This document shows, piece by piece, positions 7,871-15,196 of a DNA stretch of 52,756 bases. Source of the DNA: UBA1783 sp033808805 (lineage in GTDB: Bacteria; Bacillota_I; Bacilli_A; Erysipelotrichales; Erysipelotrichaceae). The stretch is taken from NCBI GenBank assembly GCA_033808805.1, contig JAPXMY010000012.1, positions 1-52,756 of the forward strand, written 5' to 3'. A program made the translations under genes and the position numbers. The notes under the pieces are model-generated. The model was not told where the DNA came from and made no database searches. It worked only from the letters and a program-made list of their open reading frames with translations. Numbering within the stretch: the stretch's first letter is position 1; every line of letters starts with the position of its first letter.

Positions 7871-8838
7871 TTGAAAAAGAAAAGCTGAAGATAGTTAAAA
7901 GTTTTTTTGAAGATGAAAATTATCGTGATTTTGTAGAAAAGATGTATGATCCGGAAATGAAAAAAGCCATAGAATCATACTTAATTGAAAATCATGATTT
8001 TAAAAATGCGAAACTTCATCATCTTGTAGCCTGTCGTGATCTTGACAAATCTCAGCAGCTCAAAGATGTGCTGTTTAAAGCGTTGGACCTATGGGCAGAA
8101 AATCATTTTGAACAGTCAGCAGCCATCAGCCAAAAAATGGAAGCTTATATATTGAGAGTATCTCAGACACTGGAAGACCATTTTTTCCCGGGAAAATATA
8201 CTAATCCTGTCGGACTTAAACATATCGATGTTTTAAAGCAATATTTAAATAAGACTCTTAAAGATGAAAACAAGGCAGCTTTGTGGAAAAACCATTTCCC
8301 TGTCTACTTTCAAAACAATAATCGTTATTCTTATTTTGCTTTGGTGTTCCTTATATTGATGTTAGATGAAAATAAGAATACATATTCAAAAATAATACTT
8401 GATGAAGAAACGCTGGCAATGCTGGTTAACTGTGGATATCACTATATTGCTTTTTCTGGAGCCAATCCCCATAGAGCCTTTGAAAAGGGAGAATTTAAAG
8501 AAGCGGAAAATATCGAAACAATCTTTGCGCTAATAATGGAGCTGGCGGTTAAAAACAGATTTTATCAGTATGAAAGCCATTATACCTTCGAGTATGCACT
8601 GGCTCACTATATAAACTATTGTATTCCTAAACAGTTTGTAAATTTGCTATTGCATTATGATGAAGAGTTCAATAAACTGGCATGTTTGAGAATTTTAAAA
8701 AATCTGAAGGTTAATAATTCTTCTTATCAAAAAGAGCATCGCTCTGAAATATTGACTTTGGTAAAATTAATACCTGAAAGTACGATGTGCAGCTGTAAAG
8801 ATGAGTGGAAACAGGTTTTAGAAGAAACAAAAAAATAA
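7867..8838 (+). CDS. Hypothetical helical protein, second gene of cassette
   Basis: I do not recognise this 323-aa protein. It has no signal peptide. One hydrophobic stretch (YFALVFLILML, near residues 158-169) is too short and isolated to make it clearly membrane-bound. The composition predicts mainly alpha helix with many aromatic, His and Lys residues, including an ESHYTFEYALAHYINYC segment. A short MCSCKDEWK near the end might bind metal. It overlaps the Cys-rich gene by four bases, so the two products are probably made in fixed ratio. Confidence 0.68.
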   Translation: MIEKEKLKIVKSFFEDENYRDFVEKMYDPEMKKAIESYLIENHDFKNAKLHHLVACRDLDKSQQLKDVLFKALDLWAENHFEQSAAISQKMEAYILRVSQTLEDHFFPGKYTNPVGLKHIDVLKQYLNKTLKDENKAALWKNHFPVYFQNNNRYSYFALVFLILMLDENKNTYSKIILDEETLAMLVNCGYHYIAFSGANPHRAFEKGEFKEAENIETIFALIMELAVKNRFYQYESHYTFEYALAHYINYCIPKQFVNLLLHYDEEFNKLACLRILKNLKVNNSSYQKEHRSEILTLVKLIPESTMCSCKDEWKQVLEETKK

Positions 8839-8875
8839 AAGTTCATCAGATAGATTAATCTGGAAAGGAGATAAG

Positions 8876-9166
8876 ATGAGCAAAACTATATTTTATAAAG
8901 ATGAAAAAGGAAATGAAATTGCTACAGGTTTGAAAGAAATCCCTGTCAAATGTGCTGACTGCAATTTTGTTTATGTAACAGAAGAATTTAGAGAATATGA
9001 TGATTTAGAAGGTACTGATGTATTTGATAAAACAATCATCTGTAAAGCCAACAGGATGGTTTTATGCAGTTGTAGAAGTGAGGGTCTGTATCGTTTTGAT
9101 TATGGTTTTGAAGAACATACTCTAGCTAAAAGAGATGAAAGATGTCCTCTTTATAAAAAAGGTTAA
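8876..9166 (+). CDS. Small Cys-containing hypothetical protein
   Basis: This 96-aa protein has a CADC pair (C26, C29), then C56, CSC (C64, C66) and C90, enough for one or two zinc or metal centres. It is otherwise charged, with no membrane segment. A strong aaaggag ribosome site lies 6 bases before ATG 8876. It sits between the unknown helical protein and the FtsZ-like gene. No known family is evident. Confidence 0.7.
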   Translation: MSKTIFYKDEKGNEIATGLKEIPVKCADCNFVYVTEEFREYDDLEGTDVFDKTIICKANRMVLCSCRSEGLYRFDYGFEEHTLAKRDERCPLYKKG

Positions 9167-9193
9167 GACAACAGGCAAACGCAAGGGGGGAAG

Positions 9194-9205
9194 ATGTTAA
9201 AATGA
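9194..9205 (+). other. Three-codon mini-ORF overlapping the FtsZ-like start
   Basis: Directly after a run of six G's lies ATG TTA AAA TGA. Its stop codon overlaps the ATG of the FtsZ-like gene at 9202, in a different frame. If translated, it would couple or throttle initiation of that gene. It may equally be chance. Confidence 0.3.
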
Positions 9206-9837
9206 GTAAAATAAAGATAGTCGGAGTTGGTGGAGCTGGTTCTAACATTGTAGGTTACATGTTTTTAAAAGGAATAGAAGAAGTACAGTTTATCGTTATG
9301 AATACTGATGAAGCATCTTTAAAAGCCAATGTCTGTCCTGATAAGGTATTATTAGAAACTGATAAACCGCTGAAAGACCCATTGTCAGGTAGAGAAAGTG
9401 TTATCTACAGCCAGCAAAAAGTCATAGAAGTCCTGCAGGGTGGGAAAGTATTAATTCTTGTAGCGGGACTGGGAGGAAATACAGCAACAAGTGCTTTAGC
9501 TCCAATAGTTGAAATTGCTAAAGATTTAGGTATGTATGTTGTTTGTATGGTAACAACTCCTTTTGAAATAGAAGGAAAAGAACGTCTTTTACATGCACAT
9601 AGAACTGTTATAGATTTAAAAGTAATTGCTGATAATGTGGTTGTTTTCCATAACGAAATGTTTAAAAAGATGCTATCTGATGAAGCAACTTTCAAAGATG
9701 TTTTTGAAGCTTTAAATTGCAGATTTCTAGATGGAAACCGTTATATTGTCAGCCTTTTTGATTTTAACTCAGATTATAATGATGTAACTGACATCAGACA
9801 GCTCGCTGAAGATATCAAAAATCATGATTTTTACTAA
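9202..9837 (+). CDS. FtsZ-like protein, GTP-binding domain only
   Basis: The 211-aa product matches the N-terminal nucleotide-binding domain of FtsZ: IKIVGVGGAGSN (residues 4-15), NTD at 34-36 and VTTPFEIEGKER near 117-128, where FtsZ has VVTxPFxFEGxxR. The tubulin signature GGGTGTG is altered to GGNTATS (91-97), and the FtsZ loop with GLGAG and NP is replaced. The C-terminal activation domain with the catalytic T7 loop is missing. The protein may therefore bind a nucleotide without making normal GTP-hydrolysing filaments. It is not the cell-division ftsZ. Its place between small Cys proteins and NUDIX genes suggests a nucleotide-responsive part. Annotation as FtsZ-like is firm; function is unknown. 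Confidence 0.85.
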   Translation: MSKIKIVGVGGAGSNIVGYMFLKGIEEVQFIVMNTDEASLKANVCPDKVLLETDKPLKDPLSGRESVIYSQQKVIEVLQGGKVLILVAGLGGNTATSALAPIVEIAKDLGMYVVCMVTTPFEIEGKERLLHAHRTVIDLKVIADNVVVFHNEMFKKMLSDEATFKDVFEALNCRFLDGNRYIVSLFDFNSDYNDVTDIRQLAEDIKNHDFY

Positions 9838-9871
9838 TAGATTCAACTTAAGTTGATAAAAAGGAGGCATT

Positions 9872-11266
9872 ATGCACAAAACTTCAGAAATAGAAATTAT
9901 AAAACTTCCTGATTATAAATACCTGACTCGCAATATCAAGGATGTAAATAGTCAATATAATTATAATAAGGAAAAATTGATGCCCAATATTCTATTTGGC
10001 CGCATATTAGTTGAAAACAGGCAGGGCCTACAAGGCTTGCTTGATTTAGATGGTCAGCTGGCTATTGATTGTAAATATAATCGAATTGACAGTTATTCAG
10101 ACCGTTTTATTAAAATTAGCAGATTGGATGAAAAAGATGTTCGCTACTATGGTGTATTGGATTATTCAGGAAAAGTGATTTTACCTTGTGAGTGCAGTGA
10201 GATTATCATCCATTCTGGTTATAAAGATTCAAATATGGATCGTCTGATTTATCATTTAAATGATTGCTGGGGAGTTTGTAATCTGGCTGGTCAGGATATA
10301 CTGCCTTTAGAGTTTGACGAACTTAAAATCCGATTTCTGACAGCTGAAGAAAATGAAGTTATGGTTTTTATTGTTTCAAAAGAAAATCTTTGGGGTGCAT
10401 ATGATATTTATGGTGATGAACTGATAGCTTGTGACAAGGAAAGTGTAACTTCTTTTCCAGAACAGCAGTATCAGGATCCTGAATATCTAGTTTTTAAAAA
10501 GAATGGTAAAACAAATACCACGGATTATCGAGGCAATTGGCTGAAAGATAGATGGTATCAAAAAGAAATTGAGAGTTTTATTCCTTCAGAAAAACCTGTC
10601 TTTTTAAACAAAGAGGATTACGTTCATGAAGGTAGATTTGATGTTGGTAAATATGACAAGGAGACAGAAAGCCTTCTTGAAGGAAAAATAATATCCAGCG
10701 AGTTTGATGAAAATGGAGTGGCTGTAAAAGAACTAGTGGGATATCAGGATAAAAAAGGAAATATCATCCTTAAGGTGGAATATGCAAAGATAAAGCCGAT
10801 AGGAAAGTATCTACTGGCAGCCAAACACCACGAAGATTATCTTATAGATCGTTGGCAACTATATGATAAAAATGGTAAATCTCTTTTTAAAGAGGATTTA
10901 AGAGAGATAGTTATGACAAATACTGGCAAAATTGCCTGTGTCTGTTATGACTGGGAAAATGTCGACTACCTGGACTATATGTATTTTTATGATGAAGATA
11001 AAAACTCCTATTATAAAATAACAGACTATAACAGTGTTCACAAGTCACCACCTGTAGCGCCATATTATGTAGCCGGGAAAATTGATTTAGATGCTGAGAT
11101 TACTTTTGGACTTGTTGATGGAGATGGCAATATTGTTGTAAAGCCAGAATATGAATTCTATTACAAGGCAAACGATTATCGTGCAGATAATAGCATTCTG
11201 GCCTGTAAGAACAGACAATGGTATCTGATTCGTGTGAATCAGAAAATATTGACAGATAAGGAGTGA
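9872..11266 (+). CDS. WG-repeat protein
   Basis: This 464-aa protein has a string of degenerate WG (KWG) repeats: residues such as LQGLLDLDGQLAIDCKY, YYGVLDYSGKVILPCE, CWGVCNLAGQDILPLE and LWGAYDIYGDELIA, then further copies near the C-terminus (FGLVDGDGNIVVKPEY). Each repeat is a short beta unit, and such proteins usually act as binding scaffolds. There is no signal peptide, so it is probably cytoplasmic. An aaggagg site precedes ATG 9872. The stop lies at 11264-11266, six bases before the NUDIX start. Confidence 0.82.
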   Translation: MHKTSEIEIIKLPDYKYLTRNIKDVNSQYNYNKEKLMPNILFGRILVENRQGLQGLLDLDGQLAIDCKYNRIDSYSDRFIKISRLDEKDVRYYGVLDYSGKVILPCECSEIIIHSGYKDSNMDRLIYHLNDCWGVCNLAGQDILPLEFDELKIRFLTAEENEVMVFIVSKENLWGAYDIYGDELIACDKESVTSFPEQQYQDPEYLVFKKNGKTNTTDYRGNWLKDRWYQKEIESFIPSEKPVFLNKEDYVHEGRFDVGKYDKETESLLEGKIISSEFDENGVAVKELVGYQDKKGNIILKVEYAKIKPIGKYLLAAKHHEDYLIDRWQLYDKNGKSLFKEDLREIVMTNTGKIACVCYDWENVDYLDYMYFYDEDKNSYYKITDYNSVHKSPPVAPYYVAGKIDLDAEITFGLVDGDGNIVVKPEYEFYYKANDYRADNSILACKNRQWYLIRVNQKILTDKE

Positions 11267-11272
11267 TTGAAA

Positions 11273-11947
11273 ATGAGTGAGGAAAATATGATTGTTATAC
11301 CGGAAGAAAACCTGAATAAAGTTTCTTTTCCAATAACTTTTGAACGAGTTATTGTTGCTCGAACAAAGGAAAATGAAGCCAGGTATCGTCATCTGACAGT
11401 TTTAATTCTTGGGGTGTATGTTAATGAAGACGATAAAGTAATGGTAATAAACAAATATCCTAAAAACATATTTAAATCACCGGAAACTTTTTTTCCTGAA
11501 ATTTGCCGTGATGTACCTGGAGGACATTGCGTATATGAAGCAATACCAGAAAGCGAAATGATAAGTGGTGAAATAAGTGAAGATACTGTAAGAAATCAGG
11601 CTTTTAGAGAATGGTCAGAAGAAGTCAGTTTTGTTGGAAAGAAAATCAATCCCTTCTGTCAGAATGATTTAAAGTTTGCTGGCTTTTACCCTTATGAAAG
11701 TAAAGATAACAGGGAACTGTCGGCTCTTTTTGTTGTTGCTATTCCTTTTGCTTCTGGTAATTTAAAAACGCAGGATAATGTAAAAGAAACTATAATTTCA
11801 CTGCCCAATGAAGCTATCAGCTATCAAAAACTATTAGAACAATGGCAGAATCGCTTTGAAACGGTAGAACATTTACGTTTTGAGGATGGGTTAGGTCGTC
11901 TTATGATGAAGGGTGATTTATTAAAGCAGATAGAAAAAATAAAATAA
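11273..11947 (+). CDS. NUDIX-superfamily protein
   Basis: This 224-aa protein carries a NUDIX core: a VPGGH loop (82-85) then, after an insertion of about 25 residues, the catalytic helix FREWSEEVSF (REWSEE at 112-117), which fits REUXEE. These hydrolases cleave nucleoside diphosphates linked to another moiety, such as ADP-ribose or dinucleoside polyphosphates. The insertion inside the NUDIX box is unusual and may change substrate choice or make the domain a sensor. I chose ATG 11273, with aaggag nine bases upstream, over TTG 11267. It is followed 23 bp later by a second NUDIX gene. Confidence 0.78.
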   Translation: MSEENMIVIPEENLNKVSFPITFERVIVARTKENEARYRHLTVLILGVYVNEDDKVMVINKYPKNIFKSPETFFPEICRDVPGGHCVYEAIPESEMISGEISEDTVRNQAFREWSEEVSFVGKKINPFCQNDLKFAGFYPYESKDNRELSALFVVAIPFASGNLKTQDNVKETIISLPNEAISYQKLLEQWQNRFETVEHLRFEDGLGRLMMKGDLLKQIEKIK

Positions 11948-11970
11948 ATTTTAAAGAAAGGGCTATTACA

Positions 11971-13443
11971 ATGAATATATATGATATTAAAACTCGCAGT
12001 TATAATGAATTAAGTCAGGGTTATTATGCTCAAAAGGAGTATATCTGTCCTCTTTGTGACAGTTTTAAATGTAATGAAGCTTATCAGCTGAAACAGCATT
12101 TAAAAGAAGAGCACAACAATAGAAGTGTCAGAACTTTCCGTTATGGTAAAAGTTCATCTTCTGGTTATGTTTGTCCACTTTGCGATTTTGTTTCAGATGA
12201 AAAACAGGATATGGATAATCATTTTATTGCAGAGCATTTTGATGAAATTGAAAATCGCTTTTATTTTTATCGACTGACTGGCAGTTATATCTGTCTTCAT
12301 TGTGATTATATCTGTAGTGATGAAAAAGAAATGCAACTACATCAAAGAGAAGTACATTTTCCAGCTGAAGAAGCGCAATTTATACAGCTGCTTACAGCGG
12401 ATTCAGCTTTTGTAAATGTCTTATCGTATACCGAAAAGATGACCCTGCTTTATGCTTATTATGGAATGACTAATGTAGAGATTTCCAGAACTCTGAATAT
12501 AAGTGCCAATACTGTAGGCACAATTCTTTTCAGGTTTTTGAAAAGAGCTACAGAATGCAAGGTTGTCTTAAGACTTTATGAAATGCTGAGAGTTGAAAAT
12601 TCATCTAATCCAGAGCAAGAGATGCCACAGGATGAAATTCCAGGTCTGGACAGGGAAGGAAATGTTATCGGATTTTATAATAAGGACAGGTTGCATAATC
12701 CTGCTGATCCAATTGCTCATGCTTCGGTTATACTGCTGATAGCAAAGAAAGATTTAGAAAGTTCAAGTAAAAAAATAGAAGAACAGCTGCGTTTTCTAGT
12801 CTGTACCAAATCAAGTCAATTTTTGACACTGGCAGCAAAAACAGAAAATATTGATGATCTGTTACTTTCAGAAGATGAGAAAACAACTGAATCAAAACGA
12901 GTCAGAAAAAGATGGCTTGATTTTCAGGGTGGTCAGTGTGAAAAACAGGACAGTCCCAATATTGAAATTGGTAAACCTCTTCCAAGTGATATCTTTCTGG
13001 CAGCTGCTGAAAGAGAATATAAAGAAGAAATCAGAATCAAGGCTTCTGGTCTTAAATCAAGTGCTGCAAAAACAGCTATCAGATTAAAAGAGAAAAGTGA
13101 GGATATGTCTAAATTTCGCTATCTTTATACCGATAAGGTATATAGATCACCTCTTGACCCGGTAGGATTAAATACCGAAATCAGTCAGGTTTTTGTTTAT
13201 CGTTTGCCTGATGAATTGGCAGAAAACAGTGTTCTGGTGCGCGATAAATGGACCGATAGTGTGGGAGGAATCAAAGAAAAAGAATATCCATCACAGTTTC
13301 TTTTATGGAGTGAAATTGAACAATTATCAGCTTCACAGGAAACAGTGCTGATGGAAGGGGCAAAAAGAGTAGTCGAAAGATTAAAACAGGATTCTAATCT
13401 AAAAAAGAAAATGTTTGATTTATTAGAGGAAATTGGAGATTAG
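11971..13443 (+). CDS. Three C2H2 zinc fingers, HTH and NUDIX fusion protein
   Basis: The 490-aa protein has three classical C2H2 fingers: C26/C29/H43/H48, C68/C71/H84/H89 and C108/C111/H124/H129, each Cx2C, 12-13 residues, Hx4H. Residues 151-195 form a LuxR/sigma-4 type HTH (LSYTEKMTLLYAYYGMTNVE, then ISRTLNISANTVGT). The C-terminal half (about 240-480) is a NUDIX domain with DFQGGQCE and the catalytic helix AAEREYKEE (REYKEE 348-353), again split by an insertion. The arrangement recalls NrtR-type regulators, which use a NUDIX domain to sense ADP-ribose, although the order and the fingers differ. It may bind the palindrome at 7457 and control the cassette; that is inference. C2H2 fingers in series are rare in bacteria. 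Confidence 0.8.
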   Translation: MNIYDIKTRSYNELSQGYYAQKEYICPLCDSFKCNEAYQLKQHLKEEHNNRSVRTFRYGKSSSSGYVCPLCDFVSDEKQDMDNHFIAEHFDEIENRFYFYRLTGSYICLHCDYICSDEKEMQLHQREVHFPAEEAQFIQLLTADSAFVNVLSYTEKMTLLYAYYGMTNVEISRTLNISANTVGTILFRFLKRATECKVVLRLYEMLRVENSSNPEQEMPQDEIPGLDREGNVIGFYNKDRLHNPADPIAHASVILLIAKKDLESSSKKIEEQLRFLVCTKSSQFLTLAAKTENIDDLLLSEDEKTTESKRVRKRWLDFQGGQCEKQDSPNIEIGKPLPSDIFLAAAEREYKEEIRIKASGLKSSAAKTAIRLKEKSEDMSKFRYLYTDKVYRSPLDPVGLNTEISQVFVYRLPDELAENSVLVRDKWTDSVGGIKEKEYPSQFLLWSEIEQLSASQETVLMEGAKRVVERLKQDSNLKKKMFDLLEEIGD

Positions 13444-13460
13444 TGTTTAAAATATGTAAA

Positions 13461-13490
13461 GAAAAACTGAGTTGCGAAACTCAGTTTTAT
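13461..13490. terminator. Bidirectional terminator closing the cassette
   Basis: An 11-bp perfect stem (13463-13473 with 13478-13488) with a GCGA tetraloop lies between convergent genes. Confidence 0.88.
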
Positions 13491-15196
13491 TGTTCAAATT
13501 GAGCATTGTAAAGCTTATGATAGAAACCTTTTTGGCTTAATAGCTGCTGATGTTTTCCTCTTTCAATAATTTTGCCATCTTTCATAACCAGGATAATGTC
13601 AGCATTTTGGATTGTTGATAAGCGATGGGCTACAATTATAGAAGTTTTATTTTGCATCAAATCATCAAAAGCCTGTTGGATTCTGATTTCAGTTCTGGTG
13701 TCAATGTTGCTGGTTGCTTCATCCAGTATTAATATTTCAGGATCCTTCAACATGATTCTGGCAATACATAATAGCTGTTTCTGTCCTGTTGATATAGTAC
13801 TATCATTTTGCTTTATTATCGTGTCATAACCATCAGGAAGTCTTTGGATGAAGTTATGAACATGGCATTTTTTACAGACACTGATTATTTCTTCATCGGT
13901 AGCATCTTCTTTCGCCATCAAAAGATTTTCTTTGATGGAAACATTTTTAAGCCAGCTGTCCTGTAAAACCATACCAAAGTTTTCCCTTAAGGAGTCTTTA
14001 GAAATAGTGGAATAGTCAACACCTTCAATTTTAATTGAGCCGGAGTCAATTGGATAAAAATTCATTATCAAATTTATTAAGGTTGTTTTTCCGCATCCAG
14101 TTGGACCGACAATCGCCACCTTTTCACCTTTTTTGATATTGACAGTCAAATCTTCAATAAAAGGTCGATCTTTGATGTAAGAGAAATAAACACCATCTAA
14201 AGAAATATTTCCTTCAACTTCTTGATCTAAGATTGAAACTGCATCATATTCATCCTGCTGATTGATTAAGTCAAACACTCTATTACCACAGACAATGGCG
14301 TTTTGCAGTTCAACAATAACACCGCTTATTTCATTAAATGGCTTTGTATATTGTGAGGCATAGGATAAAAATGAAGATAAGGCCCCAATAGTAATAGTAT
14401 TATTAATGACAATCAATCCGCCAAAAGTGGCAATGGCTCCATAAACAGTCGCATTTACTACTCTGGTAGCCGGATTGGTTAAAGAGGAAAAGAAAATAGC
14501 TTTGATGGAAGTACTTTTATAGGAATCGTTAATTTCTGCCAGATTTTTTTGGCTGTTATTTTGCTGATTGAAAGCATCAACAACCTTCTGATTAGAGACC
14601 ATTTCATCAATATAGCTATTGATATCAGATCGAAGAGTTGACTGCTGTATAAACAGAGAATGTGTTCTGCTGCTGATATAGCGAGAAACCAGAAGCGACA
14701 GTGGGGTTAGAAAACAGACAATCAAGGTAATTGAAACATTGATATTCAACATATATATAATAGTTCCAATAATTGTCAGTAAACTGATAAACAGGGTATT
14801 AAATCCCATCAGAAGTCCATCATTAAAACTGTCAACATCATTGATGATGAGATTGGTTATTTCACCAACAGTATGATTATCCAAGTAAGATAAAGAAAGC
14901 TGGTGAATTTTTGCAAAAGCCTCGTTTCTTATATCACGACATATCTGATAGCTGGTGTGATTGTTAATCAGACTTTGCAGCCACTGACTGCTAACGGTTA
15001 TGCAGACAGTAATAGCTAAAGTTGTCAGAAGATTTTTCAACTTGACAAAATCTACTGCCTGATAAGCCAGGATATCAATGCATTTGCCAATAATTACTGG
15101 AACATAAAGAGTTGTAACAACTACTATAAGAGACAGAAACAGTGATATAAGTACTAAGAACCAGTAAGGTCTGATGTATTTAAATAACCTATTCAT
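13487..15196 (-). CDS. ABC exporter half-transporter, subunit B
   Basis: This 569-aa protein has an N-terminal six-helix exporter domain (about 1-310) and an ATPase domain with Walker A GPTGCGKTT, the signature STGQKQL and Walker B LILDEATS with the catalytic glutamate. An aaggagg site precedes ATG 15196, and the start overlaps the end of the upstream subunit by 8 bp. With that subunit it forms a heterodimeric exporter of the LmrCD/BmrCD type, for drugs, peptides or lipids. The substrate is unknown. Confidence 0.9.
   Translation of the reverse strand: MNRLFKYIRPYWFLVLISLFLSLIVVVTTLYVPVIIGKCIDILAYQAVDFVKLKNLLTTLAITVCITVSSQWLQSLINNHTSYQICRDIRNEAFAKIHQLSLSYLDNHTVGEITNLIINDVDSFNDGLLMGFNTLFISLLTIIGTIIYMLNINVSITLIVCFLTPLSLLVSRYISSRTHSLFIQQSTLRSDINSYIDEMVSNQKVVDAFNQQNNSQKNLAEINDSYKSTSIKAIFFSSLTNPATRVVNATVYGAIATFGGLIVINNTITIGALSSFLSYASQYTKPFNEISGVIVELQNAIVCGNRVFDLINQQDEYDAVSILDQEVEGNISLDGVYFSYIKDRPFIEDLTVNIKKGEKVAIVGPTGCGKTTLINLIMNFYPIDSGSIKIEGVDYSTISKDSLRENFGMVLQDSWLKNVSIKENLLMAKEDATDEEIISVCKKCHVHNFIQRLPDGYDTIIKQNDSTISTGQKQLLCIARIMLKDPEILILDEATSNIDTRTEIRIQQAFDDLMQNKTSIIVAHRLSTIQNADIILVMKDGKIIERGKHQQLLSQKGFYHKLYNAQFEQ

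Noticed and set aside
9405..9695. Minus-strand ORF of 96 aa within the FtsZ-like gene
   Set aside because: It is a shadow of the coding strand, with low-complexity Ser/Thr-rich content and no ribosome site.
9202..9837. Authentic cell-division ftsZ or a frameshifted copy of it
   Set aside because: The signature loop is altered, and no C-terminal FtsZ domain is found in any frame before the next gene at 9872.
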